The notes below the pieces were generated by a model. It ran no database searches and was not told where the DNA came from. It worked only from the letters and a program-made list of their open reading frames with translations. A DNA stretch of 58,574 nucleotides, taken from JAJDIA01 sp031555505 (GTDB taxonomy: Bacteria > Bacteroidota > Bacteroidia > Bacteroidales > Tannerellaceae). Location of the stretch: positions 1 to 58,574 of the forward strand of contig JAVBUH010000057.1 in assembly GCA_031555505.1 (NCBI GenBank). The letters run 5' to 3'. The position numbers were made by a program, and so were the translations under genes. The number at the start of each line of letters is the position of its first letter. The first letter of the stretch is position 1. Of this stretch, positions 34,724 to 44,568 are shown piece after piece.

Positions 34724-36127
34724 TTATTCATTCGGATGTACCATACGGAACATACGCCCCCAACGGATACCGCCGTCAAACAGGCTGCGGTCTTTGTCCA
34801 GTGAGAGCCAGATCAGGATGGGCTTGCCCACGATATGGTCTTCCGGCACAAAACCCCACGAGCGGCTGTCGGCGCTCTTGTGGCGGTTGTCGCCCATCAT
34901 CCAGTAATAATCATACTTGAAGGTATAAGTGTTTGCCGGTTGGCCGTTGATCAGGACGGTTCCCTTCTTCACCTCCAGGGTATTGTTCTCGTAGTTCTTG
35001 ATACAACGGTGATACAGTCCCAGGTTACGTTCGGTCAGTTCGATGGTAGCTCCTTTGTTCGGAATCCAGATTGGTCCGTAGTTGTCGCGTGTCCATCCCG
35101 TCTTGTAGTCTACCGGGTAGAACATATCACCTCCGAACTCGTCGGGCTCTATCACCACATTCCGCACGTTTGGTAATTTACGTGCTACTTCCAATGCTTT
35201 TTTAGTGAGCGGTATTCGATAGATCATGTTGTAATTACCATTCGCATCGGTCGGAAATCCGAAGAAGCCCGACAGACCGTTTCCTCCTGCACCACCCGCA
35301 TATGCGATCTCGCGATCTTCTTTGCTCACGTTCAGCAGGCGGAATTGTTCTTCCGAAAACGGCGAACTCACCTCCAGGAAGTAGTTAAACTGCAAGTTCT
35401 CCGGATTATAGGCCGGCTGTCCGTTGATATATACCTGGCTGGCACGCACTTCGAGCGAATCGCCCGGCATACCGACACATCGCTTTACATAATTTTCCCG
35501 CTTATCTACCGGCCGGTAGATCACATCGCCGTAGGTAGCCTTGTTGAGCCAGATAGCCTCCCTGCCATATTGGGCAACCGATGAATAATAGTCGGGATTC
35601 TGTACCTTCACCGCCACCGTATCCCCGGCGGGGAAGTTGAACACCACGATATCATTGCGTTCCACCTTTCCCGTTCCTTTCACCCGCTTGTAGCCCCATT
35701 CAGGCCAGTCCAGATACGATTTGGTATTCAGGATCGGAAAGGTATTCTGCACCAACGGGAAGGAAATAGGCGTATTCGGCACCCGGGGGCCGTAGCTCAG
35801 TTTGCTCACAAACAGGTAATCACCCACCAGCAACGACTTCTCCAGCGATGAACTGGGAATCTGGTAATTCTGGAAAATAAAGAGATTGATCAGGTACACC
35901 GCCACCAGGGCGAAGAGGATATCGTCCACCCATTCCAATACATTCCGTACAGCCGGATTCTTCGACTTCTTCCAGCCTCCCCAGGGAATAAACTTGGTGA
36001 GGTAGATATCCACCAGCACGATCAACCCAAGCAGCAACCAGGCATTTTCCATCCACAAGGCAAACAGCACGTATAATATGGCAGCAATACCAAACTTAAT
36101 CCATTGTTTCTTTGGAAACTTCTTCAT
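34724..36127 (-). CDS. lepB: Signal peptidase I, large form
   Basis: 467 residues, much longer than the 324 of E. coli LepB. Two or three N-terminal membrane helices (about 10-40 and 65-85) are followed by box B with catalytic Ser94 in QIPSSSLEKSL (the usual Met after Ser is Leu), box C/D with Lys215 in NYVKRCVGMPGDSL, and box E MMGDNRHKSADSRSWGFVP. Between box D and box E lies an insertion of about 150 residues (RLLNVSKEDREIAYAGG...NVVIEPDEFGGDMFYPVDYK, landmarks), typical for Bacteroidales. It cleaves signal peptides of exported proteins at the periplasmic face. Middle gene of the operon with dapB and wbqC. Confidence 0.95.
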   Translation of the reverse strand: MKKFPKKQWIKFGIAAILYVLFALWMENAWLLLGLIVLVDIYLTKFIPWGGWKKSKNPAVRNVLEWVDDILFALVAVYLINLFIFQNYQIPSSSLEKSLLVGDYLFVSKLSYGPRVPNTPISFPLVQNTFPILNTKSYLDWPEWGYKRVKGTGKVERNDIVVFNFPAGDTVAVKVQNPDYYSSVAQYGREAIWLNKATYGDVIYRPVDKRENYVKRCVGMPGDSLEVRASQVYINGQPAYNPENLQFNYFLEVSSPFSEEQFRLLNVSKEDREIAYAGGAGGNGLSGFFGFPTDANGNYNMIYRIPLTKKALEVARKLPNVRNVVIEPDEFGGDMFYPVDYKTGWTRDNYGPIWIPNKGATIELTERNLGLYHRCIKNYENNTLEVKKGTVLINGQPANTYTFKYDYYWMMGDNRHKSADSRSWGFVPEDHIVGKPILIWLSLDKDRSLFDGGIRWGRMFRMVHPNE

Positions 36128-36151
36128 GTCTTCTTTTATATATAATGTGGA

Positions 36152-36868
36152 TTAGAACTTCAACATATCATCCATACCCAGGAAACCTTTCTTCCCGGCC
36201 GTAAATTCAGCTGCCAGTACGGCTCCCAACGCAAAGCCGGCGCGGCTCTTGGCATCGTGCTTGATCCGGATGGAATCCACCTCGGATTCATAAATGATCT
36301 CATGGATACCCGGCACCTCGCCTTCACGAATGGCATGGATAGGGATGTCGGTAGCACTCTCGGCCGTTTCCAATGTCCAGCGATCCTTCCGTTCCACCTG
36401 TTCCAGGATAGCTTCAGCCAGTGTGATCGCCGTACCGCTCGGTGCATCCAGTTTGTGGATATGGTGGGTTTCTACCATGCTGACGTCGTAGCTGGGGAAA
36501 CCATTCATCATCTTTGCCAGGTATTTATTCAGGGCGAAGAAGATGTTTACGCCAATGCTGAAATTGGAGGCATAGAAGAAAGTCTTCCCTTCTCCGGCAC
36601 ATATCGCCTTGACCTCGTCCAGGTGATCCAACCAGCCGGTTGTGCCCGATACCACCGGTACACCGGCAGCAAAACATTTCATATAATTGCTGAATGCGGT
36701 GGAAGGGACGGTGAATTCGATGGCTACGTCTGCGCTTTTAAAAGCGTCTGACCCGAAGTCTTCCGGATTGTTAATATCGATGATGCACACTATATTGTGT
36801 CCCCTGCTCCGGGCTATTTGTTCGATGGTTTTCCCCATCTTTCCGTAACCTATCAATGCGATTTTCAT
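36152..36868 (-). CDS. dapB: 4-hydroxy-tetrahydrodipicolinate reductase
   Basis: 238 residues, short form. Reduces the product of DapA with NAD(P)H in the diaminopimelate/lysine pathway, so it feeds peptidoglycan synthesis. Nucleotide-binding GYGKMGKT (about 7-14), FTVPSTAFSNY, VSGTTGW and the substrate motif HHIHKLDAPSGTA are present. First gene of a leftward operon with lepB (24 bp gap). A minus-strand TATATTTG lies 66 bp upstream. Confidence 0.97.
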   Translation of the reverse strand: MKIALIGYGKMGKTIEQIARSRGHNIVCIIDINNPEDFGSDAFKSADVAIEFTVPSTAFSNYMKCFAAGVPVVSGTTGWLDHLDEVKAICAGEGKTFFYASNFSIGVNIFFALNKYLAKMMNGFPSYDVSMVETHHIHKLDAPSGTAITLAEAILEQVERKDRWTLETAESATDIPIHAIREGEVPGIHEIIYESEVDSIRIKHDAKSRAGFALGAVLAAEFTAGKKGFLGMDDMLKF

Positions 36869-36934
36869 ATACCAATTCTATTGAAGTTCGTTGTGATCCG
36901 CAAAAAACAATTATTATGCGGACGTAATGATGCG

Positions 36935-36962
36935 CAAATATACAGAAAATGAATTAGATTTG
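36935..36962. promoter_or_regulatory. Divergent promoters dapB / DUF2851 gene
   Basis: Minus-strand TATATTTG at 36935-36942 (towards dapB) and plus-strand TAGATTTG at 36955-36962 (towards 36990). The two -7 elements are only 12 bp apart and face away, so the polymerases would occupy overlapping DNA. Neither has a canonical -33. Confidence 0.55.
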
Positions 36963-36989
36963 CGGAAATAATCTTAACTCTGAATAGAT

Positions 36990-38264
36990 ATGGAACGTTT
37001 ATTGCACTACGTCTGGAAATACAAGCTCTATCCATGCGAGCAATTAGTAACCACCACCGGCCTTCCTGTCACCGTCATTGATCCCGGTCTCTCACACACC
37101 GATGCCGGTCCCGACTTTTTCAATGCCAAGCTACGGATAGGCAATACCGTCTGGGCCGGAAGCGTGGAGATACACTGTAAAGCCTCCGACTGGCGGAACC
37201 ATCACCACCATACGGATAAAGCCTACGACAATGTGATCCTGCATGTTATTGAAGTAAACGATGCCGAGATCTGCCGTTCCAACGGCCAACCCATTCCCCA
37301 AGTAGTACTGCCTATCCCCCATACCATCCGGGAAAACACGGAATGGCTGTTACACCAAAGCCAAAGCCTGCCCTGCCTGCCCTTCATTACGCAGATAGAC
37401 CCTATCCATCTCACCTCCTGGCTCAATACCCTGCTGAGTGAACGGTTGGAACGGAAAGTGGATGATATCCGCCGGCTATTGGCACAACACAACGACGACT
37501 GGAACGAAGTATTCTACATCCTCCTCACCCGCAACGCCGGCATGGGCCTCAACAATGACGCCTTCGAACGGCTGGCCAAAAGCCTCCCGCTGCGTTGCCT
37601 CCAGAAACAACGCACCAACCCCGTGCAAATAGAATCCATGCTCTTTGGGCAAGCCGGTATGTTATTTGAAGAAAAGCCCTGTCCCTACTACCGGCTGCTG
37701 CAACGCGAATATCAATTCCTCCGGCATAAATACCAACTCCATCCGGTGGAACCCCTGCCCATCAAAAGCCTGCGCACACGCCCCATTGCATTCCCGCATA
37801 TCAAACTGGCACAGCTGGCAGCCATCTGGTCACAGCACGATACGCTCTTCTCCGCCCTCCGCGAGACCGACTCCATGGAAGCAATCAAACGGTATTTCCG
37901 TGTCATGCCATCGGATTACTGGAAGACACACCATCACTTTGATCATGCCTCTCCCGAACAGGAAAAGCCGCTCGGTCAACATTCCCTCCGGATTTTACTG
38001 ATCAATACCATCGTACCCCTCTTTTTCGCCTGGGGCGAGCGGAACCACCAACCCGCCTATATCGAACGCGCCCTGCATATACTGGAATCCATCCCGCCGG
38101 AACAAAACCACATCACCTCGCTTTTTGCAAATGCCGGGATCACCCTGCGTGATGCCGGCGATTCGCAGGCGCTCATCCAACTGAAACGCCTCTACTGCGA
38201 GCAAAAGAAATGCCTGTATTGCCGGATCGGTTTCCGGTTGCTGAAAAGGGGATTGCCGGAGTAA
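36990..38264 (+). CDS. DUF2851 family protein
   Basis: 424 residues, full-length DUF2851, a family widespread in Bacteroidetes with no assigned function. The N-terminal part has TDAGPDFFNAKLRIG (about 36-50) followed by WAGSVEIHCKASDW and HHHHTDKAYDNVILHVI, an arrangement D...ExH/ExK that resembles PD-(D/E)xK nuclease cores; this is my inference. A C-terminal cysteine cluster (CEQKKCLYCRIGF) could bind a metal. No signal peptide, so cytosolic. Monocistronic, divergent from dapB. Confidence 0.85.
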   Translation: MERLLHYVWKYKLYPCEQLVTTTGLPVTVIDPGLSHTDAGPDFFNAKLRIGNTVWAGSVEIHCKASDWRNHHHHTDKAYDNVILHVIEVNDAEICRSNGQPIPQVVLPIPHTIRENTEWLLHQSQSLPCLPFITQIDPIHLTSWLNTLLSERLERKVDDIRRLLAQHNDDWNEVFYILLTRNAGMGLNNDAFERLAKSLPLRCLQKQRTNPVQIESMLFGQAGMLFEEKPCPYYRLLQREYQFLRHKYQLHPVEPLPIKSLRTRPIAFPHIKLAQLAAIWSQHDTLFSALRETDSMEAIKRYFRVMPSDYWKTHHHFDHASPEQEKPLGQHSLRILLINTIVPLFFAWGERNHQPAYIERALHILESIPPEQNHITSLFANAGITLRDAGDSQALIQLKRLYCEQKKCLYCRIGFRLLKRGLPE

Positions 38265-38332
38265 ACAGACGCCTGAATTGCAAAGATTGATTAATTACAA
38301 GCCGTTACACGCCTAATTGCCGGATTTTTCCC

Positions 38333-38340
38333 TACTTTTG
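38333..38340 (+). promoter_or_regulatory. -7 element for the BIG_5 lipoprotein gene
   Basis: TACTTTTG, 32 bp upstream of the start codon at 38373. Confidence 0.5.
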
Positions 38341-38372
38341 CCCTCTCGTTTAATGAACGCGCATAAGGAAGC

Positions 38373-40289
38373 ATGAAGGTATGTAGTAAACATGGACTAA
38401 CCGCAGGAGCCGCGGCACTATGGCTGGCCGCCCTGTATTCGTGTGCCAGTATCGGGACGCCCAATGGCGGACCGTACGACGAAACCCCTCCCAAATTCCT
38501 CTCCAGTACCCCGGCTCCCAACCAGGTAAACTTCCATTCGCAGAAAATTGAACTGACATTTGACGAGTTGATCCAACTCGACAAACCATCGGAGAATGTG
38601 ATCATCACCCCGCCGCAATTGGAGCTTCCCGTTATCCGGCCCGGTGGAAAAAAGATATCCATTGAGCTCAGGGATACCCTGCAACCGAACACCACCTATA
38701 CGATCGACTTCACCAACTCGATCTCCGACAATAACGAGAAGAATGTGCTGGAGAACTTCTCCTTCGCCTTTTCCACCGGCGCTGTGATCGACTCGCTGGC
38801 CGTATCCGGCATACTGCTCAATGCCGAGAACCTGGAGCCGATGCCCGGCATCACGGTGGGCCTGCACCATAACCTGGAAGATTCGGCTTTTGTCAAACTG
38901 CCTTTCGTCCGCACCTCGCGTACCAACGACAAGGGACAGTTCACCATCCGCAACATTGCCACCGGCTCCTATCGTATCTATGCGTTGAATGATGTAAACC
39001 GCGACTATAAATTCGACCAACCGGGCGAAGACATCGCCTTCTGCGATTCCCTCATTATTCCGACGTTCGAGTTCTCCACCCGGCAGGATACCCTCTGGAA
39101 AGACAGCCTTACGATCGATACCATCCATACGGTAAACTACACCAAGTTCCTGCCCGACGACATCCAGCTCCGCCTGTTCAAGGAAAAGTTCGCCCGGCAG
39201 TATATGCTTCGCCCTGAGCGTAACCAGGCTACGATGTTCACCGTCCGCTACAATGCGGTACCGGATACCATCCCCTTGCCTACCTTGCTCGACATCGTGC
39301 CTGAAATACCCGACTGGTACTTCATCCAGACGGCCGAAGAGGGGAAGACGGTGAATTTCTGGATCACCGATCCGCATGTGTTCGCACAGGATACGCTTCA
39401 GGTAGCCATCACCTACCCGCGTACCGATTCACTGAACGTGCTCCAGCCGCAAACCGATACACTCCGCCTCGTCACCAAGCGCCAGCCGACGCCTAAGAAA
39501 AAGAAAGACGAAGACGAAAAGCCCAAGATCGACTTCCTGCCGATGACCATCTCGGCCTCCGGATCGATCAATACCTACGATACGGTGTTCGTAACCTTCG
39601 GCGAACCGCTGAACGAGTTGGCCGCCGACCAGTTCCTGCTCAGCCAGAAAGTAGATACCCTCTGGCAGCCGGTAGATTTCCGCCTGAAGGCCGACAGCAC
39701 CAATTCGCTCCGTTTTATCCTGGAACATCCCTGGAACTACGGCGAAGAATATCTCCTTGAAGTAGATTCGGCCACCATCTACAGCCTCTACGGCAAATGG
39801 AACGAACCTTATTCAGGTACCTTCCGGGTGAAGAAGAAAGACGAATACGGCAACCTGTTCATTTCCATCGCCGGGGTAGACACCACGGCGTATGTGGAAC
39901 TGCTCAACAGCAACGACCAGCCCGTACGGAAAGCCCCGCTCAAAGACGGAGGCGCCCTCTTCATGGACCTCAAACCGGACAAATACTATGCGCGCCTGGT
40001 AGTAGACCTCAACGGCAACGGCAAGTGGGACACCGGCAACTATGCCGATAAACTGCAGCCCGAAGAGGTATACTATTCGCCCAAAGTGTATGAAGTAATG
40101 CAAAACTGGGACGTGGATGAAACCGTTCCCTGGAATGTAACCGCTACCCCGCTCAGCAAGCAGAAGCCGCTGGAGATTACCAAGAACAAGCCCAAAGAGG
40201 CAACCAAACAAAAGAGAGATTATCGCAATGAAGGACGTCAGACATCTTCCGGCCGTTCGTCAGGACGCAGCAGTGGCATGCCGTTCTAG
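38373..40289 (+). CDS. Ig-like (BIG_5) domain lipoprotein
   Basis: 638 residues. Lipoprotein signal ends at LAALYSC (cysteine about 28), followed by ASIGTPNGGPYDETPPKFLSSTP (landmark), the signature start of this Bacteroidetes family. Contains two Big_5-like regions (about 40-130 and 390-490: IELTFDELIQL, FVTFGEPLNEL), a carboxypeptidase-regulatory-like region around NDKGQFTIRNIATGSYRIYAL, and a low-complexity RSSGRSSGMPF tail. Surface or periplasmic side of the outer membrane, role unknown. The 3' end overlaps the DUF3108 gene. Confidence 0.88.
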   Translation: MKVCSKHGLTAGAAALWLAALYSCASIGTPNGGPYDETPPKFLSSTPAPNQVNFHSQKIELTFDELIQLDKPSENVIITPPQLELPVIRPGGKKISIELRDTLQPNTTYTIDFTNSISDNNEKNVLENFSFAFSTGAVIDSLAVSGILLNAENLEPMPGITVGLHHNLEDSAFVKLPFVRTSRTNDKGQFTIRNIATGSYRIYALNDVNRDYKFDQPGEDIAFCDSLIIPTFEFSTRQDTLWKDSLTIDTIHTVNYTKFLPDDIQLRLFKEKFARQYMLRPERNQATMFTVRYNAVPDTIPLPTLLDIVPEIPDWYFIQTAEEGKTVNFWITDPHVFAQDTLQVAITYPRTDSLNVLQPQTDTLRLVTKRQPTPKKKKDEDEKPKIDFLPMTISASGSINTYDTVFVTFGEPLNELAADQFLLSQKVDTLWQPVDFRLKADSTNSLRFILEHPWNYGEEYLLEVDSATIYSLYGKWNEPYSGTFRVKKKDEYGNLFISIAGVDTTAYVELLNSNDQPVRKAPLKDGGALFMDLKPDKYYARLVVDLNGNGKWDTGNYADKLQPEEVYYSPKVYEVMQNWDVDETVPWNVTATPLSKQKPLEITKNKPKEATKQKRDYRNEGRQTSSGRSSGRSSGMPF

Positions 40290-41112
40290 CCTGAAAAAAT
40301 GGGTAGGGATTATGTGCATGCTTGTCTGCCTGGGACAGGGGATAAACGCACAATGCACCCTGCCACCGGCCCTTTTCTCCGACAAGGAAGAGATCAACTA
40401 TGAGGTTTATTTCAAATGGGGTATCCTGATGCCGAAAGCAGGGATGGCCCAAGCCAAAATGTACAAATCGACCTACAACAACGAACCGGCCTGGAAGTAC
40501 CGGCTACTGGCCCATAGTTCAGGCATGATAGACAAGTTCTTCTCCGTACACGATACGATAGACACTTTCTTCTCATACACGCGTCCGACCGTTCTCTTCA
40601 GCGAAAAACGGACGCTTGAAGGCGGCTACTATCAACTCGACCGGCTTACGATCAAGACGAAAGACAATCGCCCGGCAGTACATAGTTTCCGCCGTTCTAC
40701 CCACCTGATCAAGATAGACTCCCTGATGTATGGCGACCATTGCATTCTGGATATGCTGGGAGCGCTCACCTTTATCCGGACCATCGACTGGTCAAAGATG
40801 AATATCAACGACGAGGTGACATCGAATGTAGTGATGGGGCGAGACATGATCAAGGTAAATTATCGCTACCGCGGACAACAGGTGCTCGAACGGGGTGGCG
40901 CCAAGTACAAGACACGCCTGTTCGTACTGGATGTGTACGATGAATCATTCACCCAGTCCAAAGAATCGGTCGAAGTCTGGATTGGCGATGACGAGAACCA
41001 TGTCCCCATCAAAATACGCGCCAAACTCAAGATCGGCGCAGCTGAAGCCTACTACCATTCTTCGGCCCATCTCAAACATCCCTTCACCTGCCGGGTCGTG
41101 ATACCCAAATAA
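40228..41112 (+). CDS. DUF3108 domain protein, exported
   Basis: 294 residues from the ATG at 40228, which lies 62 bp inside the preceding gene. The hydrophobic segment WVGIMCMLVCLGQGINAQC is a signal peptide, but with this start it begins after about 25 unrelated residues. A GTG at 40273 (giving ACRSSLKKWVG...) would make a normal signal peptide and a shorter overlap of 17 bp; I consider it at least as likely. Mature part: INYEVYFKWGILMPKAGMA, SSGMIDKFFSVHDTIDTFF, VRRGGAKYKTRLF-like segments fit DUF3108, a periplasmic barrel-like family. Coupled to the upstream lipoprotein gene. Confidence 0.85.
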   Translation: MKDVRHLPAVRQDAAVACRSSLKKWVGIMCMLVCLGQGINAQCTLPPALFSDKEEINYEVYFKWGILMPKAGMAQAKMYKSTYNNEPAWKYRLLAHSSGMIDKFFSVHDTIDTFFSYTRPTVLFSEKRTLEGGYYQLDRLTIKTKDNRPAVHSFRRSTHLIKIDSLMYGDHCILDMLGALTFIRTIDWSKMNINDEVTSNVVMGRDMIKVNYRYRGQQVLERGGAKYKTRLFVLDVYDESFTQSKESVEVWIGDDENHVPIKIRAKLKIGAAEAYYHSSAHLKHPFTCRVVIPK

Positions 41113-41133
41113 GTTGCTGGAACAGCTTTCCCA

Positions 41134-43668
41134 CTAATCGAACCGGTAACGTACGGAGAGGAAGAACTCCCGTCCGCGTATCTGAATCCACGACGTATAG
41201 CTTTCCAGCGAGGTATATTGCGTATAGCCATACTGTTGCTTGTCGAACAGGTTGGCGGCCGATGCTTCCACCATCCATGAGCCATATTTCCATTTGAGCG
41301 ACACATCAGCCAGGAAGGCGTTGACCGATTTGTCGCGGGTCACATCATTATAATAATGGTCGGCCGACACATTCACCTCCACCCTGGAAACCGTATAAGA
41401 AGCGAGTAGCTTTTGCACCACGTTCCACAGTGGCGTCAGTTGCGTGTCTTCGCCCAACCGGGAACCACCGTAGCGGATCGTAGACTGGTAGCTGAGGTCT
41501 ACCCGGCGATGTGGCACCCAACTGATCTTCGGCTCGTACTGCATATAGCTGGCACGGAAAGGCATCCGCATGCCTTCGCTCAGTTGCTCACCCTCCTGGA
41601 GGCTGAGTTGCCAGGCAAGAGACGCCTTCATCTTCCAATCGTAGAAACCTTTAGAGATGGCGCCGTTCACGTTCCAGCCCGAAGCATGGTTGGTCATCAG
41701 GCGGGAAGCCAGCGTCACCTGCTCGCCGTCGAACAACTGTTCATACATCCGGTTCAGGCGGATGCGGTAATGTGAGACAGCCAGGGTGGCGAAGAACTCC
41801 CGGATGGTGTTCCGGTATTCGCCATAGAGGCGGTAGTTCTGCTGTTGTTGTACGGAGAGGGAACCGTCGTTCCACACCCGGTTGCGATAGTCTCGCTGAT
41901 AAGGCTGGGCGTAGAAATCAGTCTCGCTGCCCAGCTGTTCGCGGTAGCTCCCGCTCAGGGTGAAGCGCCAGGCATAGTTGAGTTTGTATTCGAACCAGAG
42001 CGACGGGTTGACAGACAGCCGGGAGAAGCCGGCCTTTGGATACGCCGTCCACACGGCAGGCAGTGTTAGGGTTGCCATCCATTTATCGATCGTGGCTTGC
42101 CAGGAAGAAAGCGCATAAGTGCTCCATCCGTTGCGTATCGTGCTGGTTTGTCCGGTTATGCCGGCGCTGTAGCGCTGGCTCAGGATACCTTTCTTGCGGA
42201 GGTAGGAGAAGGAGTTGTCGGTATAGAACTGCCCGAGGTCCATCCGTTCGCCCACACCGTTGACTACCAGTTCGCCCGGCAGGTAGTTATAACGCAGGAA
42301 GGAGCGCATCTCCCAGGTATTGGATTCGCCCTTGTTCCACAGGTTGCGGAACTCGTTCCGGATACCCACCTGCGAGGTATTGATCCGCTGGTCTGCCTCC
42401 CGGATACCCAGATACTGCGACCGGCTGCGTTGCCAGTCGCCCAGGGCTGTAAATTTGTTGGTGAGGAAGTGGGTGGCGGCATTCTGTTCCACATCTACAT
42501 GCAGGTCGGCCTTATCCGAACGAAGCCGGGTATCGCTGGCTTCGGCCACACGGATGGTGTCTTCGGCCTGGTAGTAGGTGGTAGTGCTTCCCCGTTCCTG
42601 GCGGCGTTGGTCGTGGGTATATCCGGCGCTAAGGCGGAGTTGGGTCACCGGATCGAGTTTGTAGAGCCGGTTGCCCGAGAGCGTATGGGCGTTGTTAAAC
42701 AACAGCCGCTCCTTCTTCAGCGGCGCCATCAGCGAGGGTTGCGAGAGAAACGAGGGGACAGACGGTTCCTGTACCTGTCCGGCCGGGGTTCTGAACAGCT
42801 GCAACTGTTCGTCGGTCACATCCTGTCCGCGGTTGTTGCCTTTGTACAGGTAGGCCGACTGGCTGCTGCGGTTCAGTTGCATGGCATCCAGGCCTCCTTC
42901 CCACAGGAAATCGTCAGCCGCGAAGCCCGCGCCGGCCTTGATACTACCCATCCAGATATCGCGGAATTCGGGTTTGAGGGTAAGGTTGATCGCCACATCT
43001 TCCACCTTCACCCGGTCTTGCAGGAGGCGGATCGGCTGGTGGTTCTGCAATACCTGCACCTTGTCTACGGCCTTCGCCTGGAGGTTGTTGTTGATGCGGT
43101 TGTACCGGCCGTCTGTAAGGTCCATTCCCTCTACATAGAAATTGCTGATCTCTTTCCCGTTGTAGGATATCTTCCCGCTCTCTTCGTTCACGTCCAGTCC
43201 CGGCAGTTTCTTGAGCACATCCTTGATCGATTCGTCCTTACCCGAGAGAAACTGCGCTACGTCGTAGTTCACTGTGTCGCGGGTGCCATATACACGTCCG
43301 GGGCGTATCTGCACTTCTTTCAGCTGGTAGGCTTCCGTCTCCAGTGTGAGGGAGAGGGTTTCGCCCGGACGTACCTTCCGCGTCAATGTCTTGTAGCCCA
43401 GCAGGGAGACAGAAACCTGCAACGAATCCGTATCCAGGTCTTTCCCGCCCTTCAGGGTAAAAGCGCCGGTGGCATCGGTCAGCGTATACGCCGCCGTCCG
43501 CTTTGCCTGTCCGCGTAGCAGTTGCACGGTAGCCATCTCTACGGGCTGGCCGGTTTCGGCATCCGTCACGCGGCCCCGGAAGAGTTGTTGCGCCTGGCTA
43601 TGACACACACCAATGGCCAACCATACCACAAAGGGTATGATCCGGGAAGAGACGCTCACACGTTTCAT
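41134..43668 (-). CDS. Outer-membrane beta-barrel protein with carboxypeptidase-like plug (TonB-receptor-like)
   Basis: 844 residues. Signal peptide (about 1-26), carboxypeptidase-regulatory-like domain (FRGRVTDAETGQPVEMATVQLL, about 29-110), plug-like part (DVLKKLPGLDVNEESGKISYNGKEISNFYVEGMDL, about 145-185) and a long beta barrel ending in aromatic FFLSVRYRF, a barrel C-terminal signature. It resembles SusC-type proteins but lacks the usual TonB box and a SusD partner. Translated with the GLPGLI gene (4-bp overlap ATGA), a pairing common in Bacteroidetes. Probably an outer-membrane transporter or surface protein of unknown cargo. Confidence 0.88.
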   Translation of the reverse strand: MKRVSVSSRIIPFVVWLAIGVCHSQAQQLFRGRVTDAETGQPVEMATVQLLRGQAKRTAAYTLTDATGAFTLKGGKDLDTDSLQVSVSLLGYKTLTRKVRPGETLSLTLETEAYQLKEVQIRPGRVYGTRDTVNYDVAQFLSGKDESIKDVLKKLPGLDVNEESGKISYNGKEISNFYVEGMDLTDGRYNRINNNLQAKAVDKVQVLQNHQPIRLLQDRVKVEDVAINLTLKPEFRDIWMGSIKAGAGFAADDFLWEGGLDAMQLNRSSQSAYLYKGNNRGQDVTDEQLQLFRTPAGQVQEPSVPSFLSQPSLMAPLKKERLLFNNAHTLSGNRLYKLDPVTQLRLSAGYTHDQRRQERGSTTTYYQAEDTIRVAEASDTRLRSDKADLHVDVEQNAATHFLTNKFTALGDWQRSRSQYLGIREADQRINTSQVGIRNEFRNLWNKGESNTWEMRSFLRYNYLPGELVVNGVGERMDLGQFYTDNSFSYLRKKGILSQRYSAGITGQTSTIRNGWSTYALSSWQATIDKWMATLTLPAVWTAYPKAGFSRLSVNPSLWFEYKLNYAWRFTLSGSYREQLGSETDFYAQPYQRDYRNRVWNDGSLSVQQQQNYRLYGEYRNTIREFFATLAVSHYRIRLNRMYEQLFDGEQVTLASRLMTNHASGWNVNGAISKGFYDWKMKASLAWQLSLQEGEQLSEGMRMPFRASYMQYEPKISWVPHRRVDLSYQSTIRYGGSRLGEDTQLTPLWNVVQKLLASYTVSRVEVNVSADHYYNDVTRDKSVNAFLADVSLKWKYGSWMVEASAANLFDKQQYGYTQYTSLESYTSWIQIRGREFFLSVRYRFD

Positions 43669-44543
43669 TTTTCAGCGAGTTCAATCGGGTTGAAAGGCGT
43701 ATTCTTCGGTGTCTTGTTCATCTCCCCGTCTTCGTTCCTGATCGAGATCCGGACGTTGGGGTTGGTAGAAGTGATGTAGCCTACCGGGTCGGCGGCAAAC
43801 CGTTCGTAGACGGTGAACAGTTCTTTCCGGGACACCTTCTGGTAGCCATCGGCACCAAACATCAACGGCTCACCGGTCTGGTTGATCAGGCCGGTACACT
43901 CAAATACATACTCTTTCTTACTGTCTTCGGCTTTGAGGATCATACCCGGCAGGCCGAATAGTTTCCACGGGCCTTCACTCCGGGGAATATCGGGCGTGTA
44001 CCAGGCCGTCCACTCACGGCCTTTGAAGTGGCAAACAGCCTTCTGGCAGGGATAGCCTATGAGGGTCTGCGCATCGTCGTCTACGAGTTCCCACTCCGGT
44101 GCTTCGTTGGTTTCTTCGCAACGGAAGCGGCCCGAAGCCACCTGGTCCAATGTCGTTACCTTGCCTGTTGGGTAGTTCTTATAGATGCGGTGGGTCACCA
44201 TGCCTTCGTTTGTCTTGTCGCCCGGTGTACGCCGGCGGGTGATATTCCCGTTGCTCCGTTTGAGTTCTTCGCGGAAGAGCGAATCGGTTACAAAGCGGTT
44301 GTAGCTGTAATACTGCGACGCTTTGGTGCCTACTTTCAGCATCATGGTCTCATCGAGGATATTCTCGGGGTTTTGCGGATCAGGCATAAACTTCAACTGG
44401 TATTGCACCACAAAGCGCACATCATCGATCGAGTCGGCTTTCATCGACTCGTTGGGATTCATAATATTGATCACCATCTGCGCCTGGAGCGTGGTGGTGG
44501 AGCAGGCAAGCAGCAGGGCTGCCGATAAAAGGATTCGTTTCAT
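43665..44543 (-). CDS. GLPGLI family protein
   Basis: 292 residues with a signal peptide (about 1-21). The family name motif occurs as LFGLPGMILKAED (about 195-207). Members are exported, found only in Bacteroidetes, and often lie directly upstream of an outer-membrane barrel gene, as here. The function is unknown. Own promoter upstream (minus-strand TATGTTTG, 44569-44576). Confidence 0.9.
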   Translation of the reverse strand: MKRILLSAALLLACSTTTLQAQMVINIMNPNESMKADSIDDVRFVVQYQLKFMPDPQNPENILDETMMLKVGTKASQYYSYNRFVTDSLFREELKRSNGNITRRRTPGDKTNEGMVTHRIYKNYPTGKVTTLDQVASGRFRCEETNEAPEWELVDDDAQTLIGYPCQKAVCHFKGREWTAWYTPDIPRSEGPWKLFGLPGMILKAEDSKKEYVFECTGLINQTGEPLMFGADGYQKVSRKELFTVYERFAADPVGYITSTNPNVRISIRNEDGEMNKTPKNTPFNPIELAEK

Positions 44544-44568
44544 CTCTGTATAGTGTTTGATACGGAGG

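Noticed and set aside
42097..43518. Long open frame antisense to the outer-membrane barrel gene (473 codons)
   Set aside because: It mirrors the coding frame of a clearly conserved protein in a GC-rich gene; no family motif, no promoter or start context.
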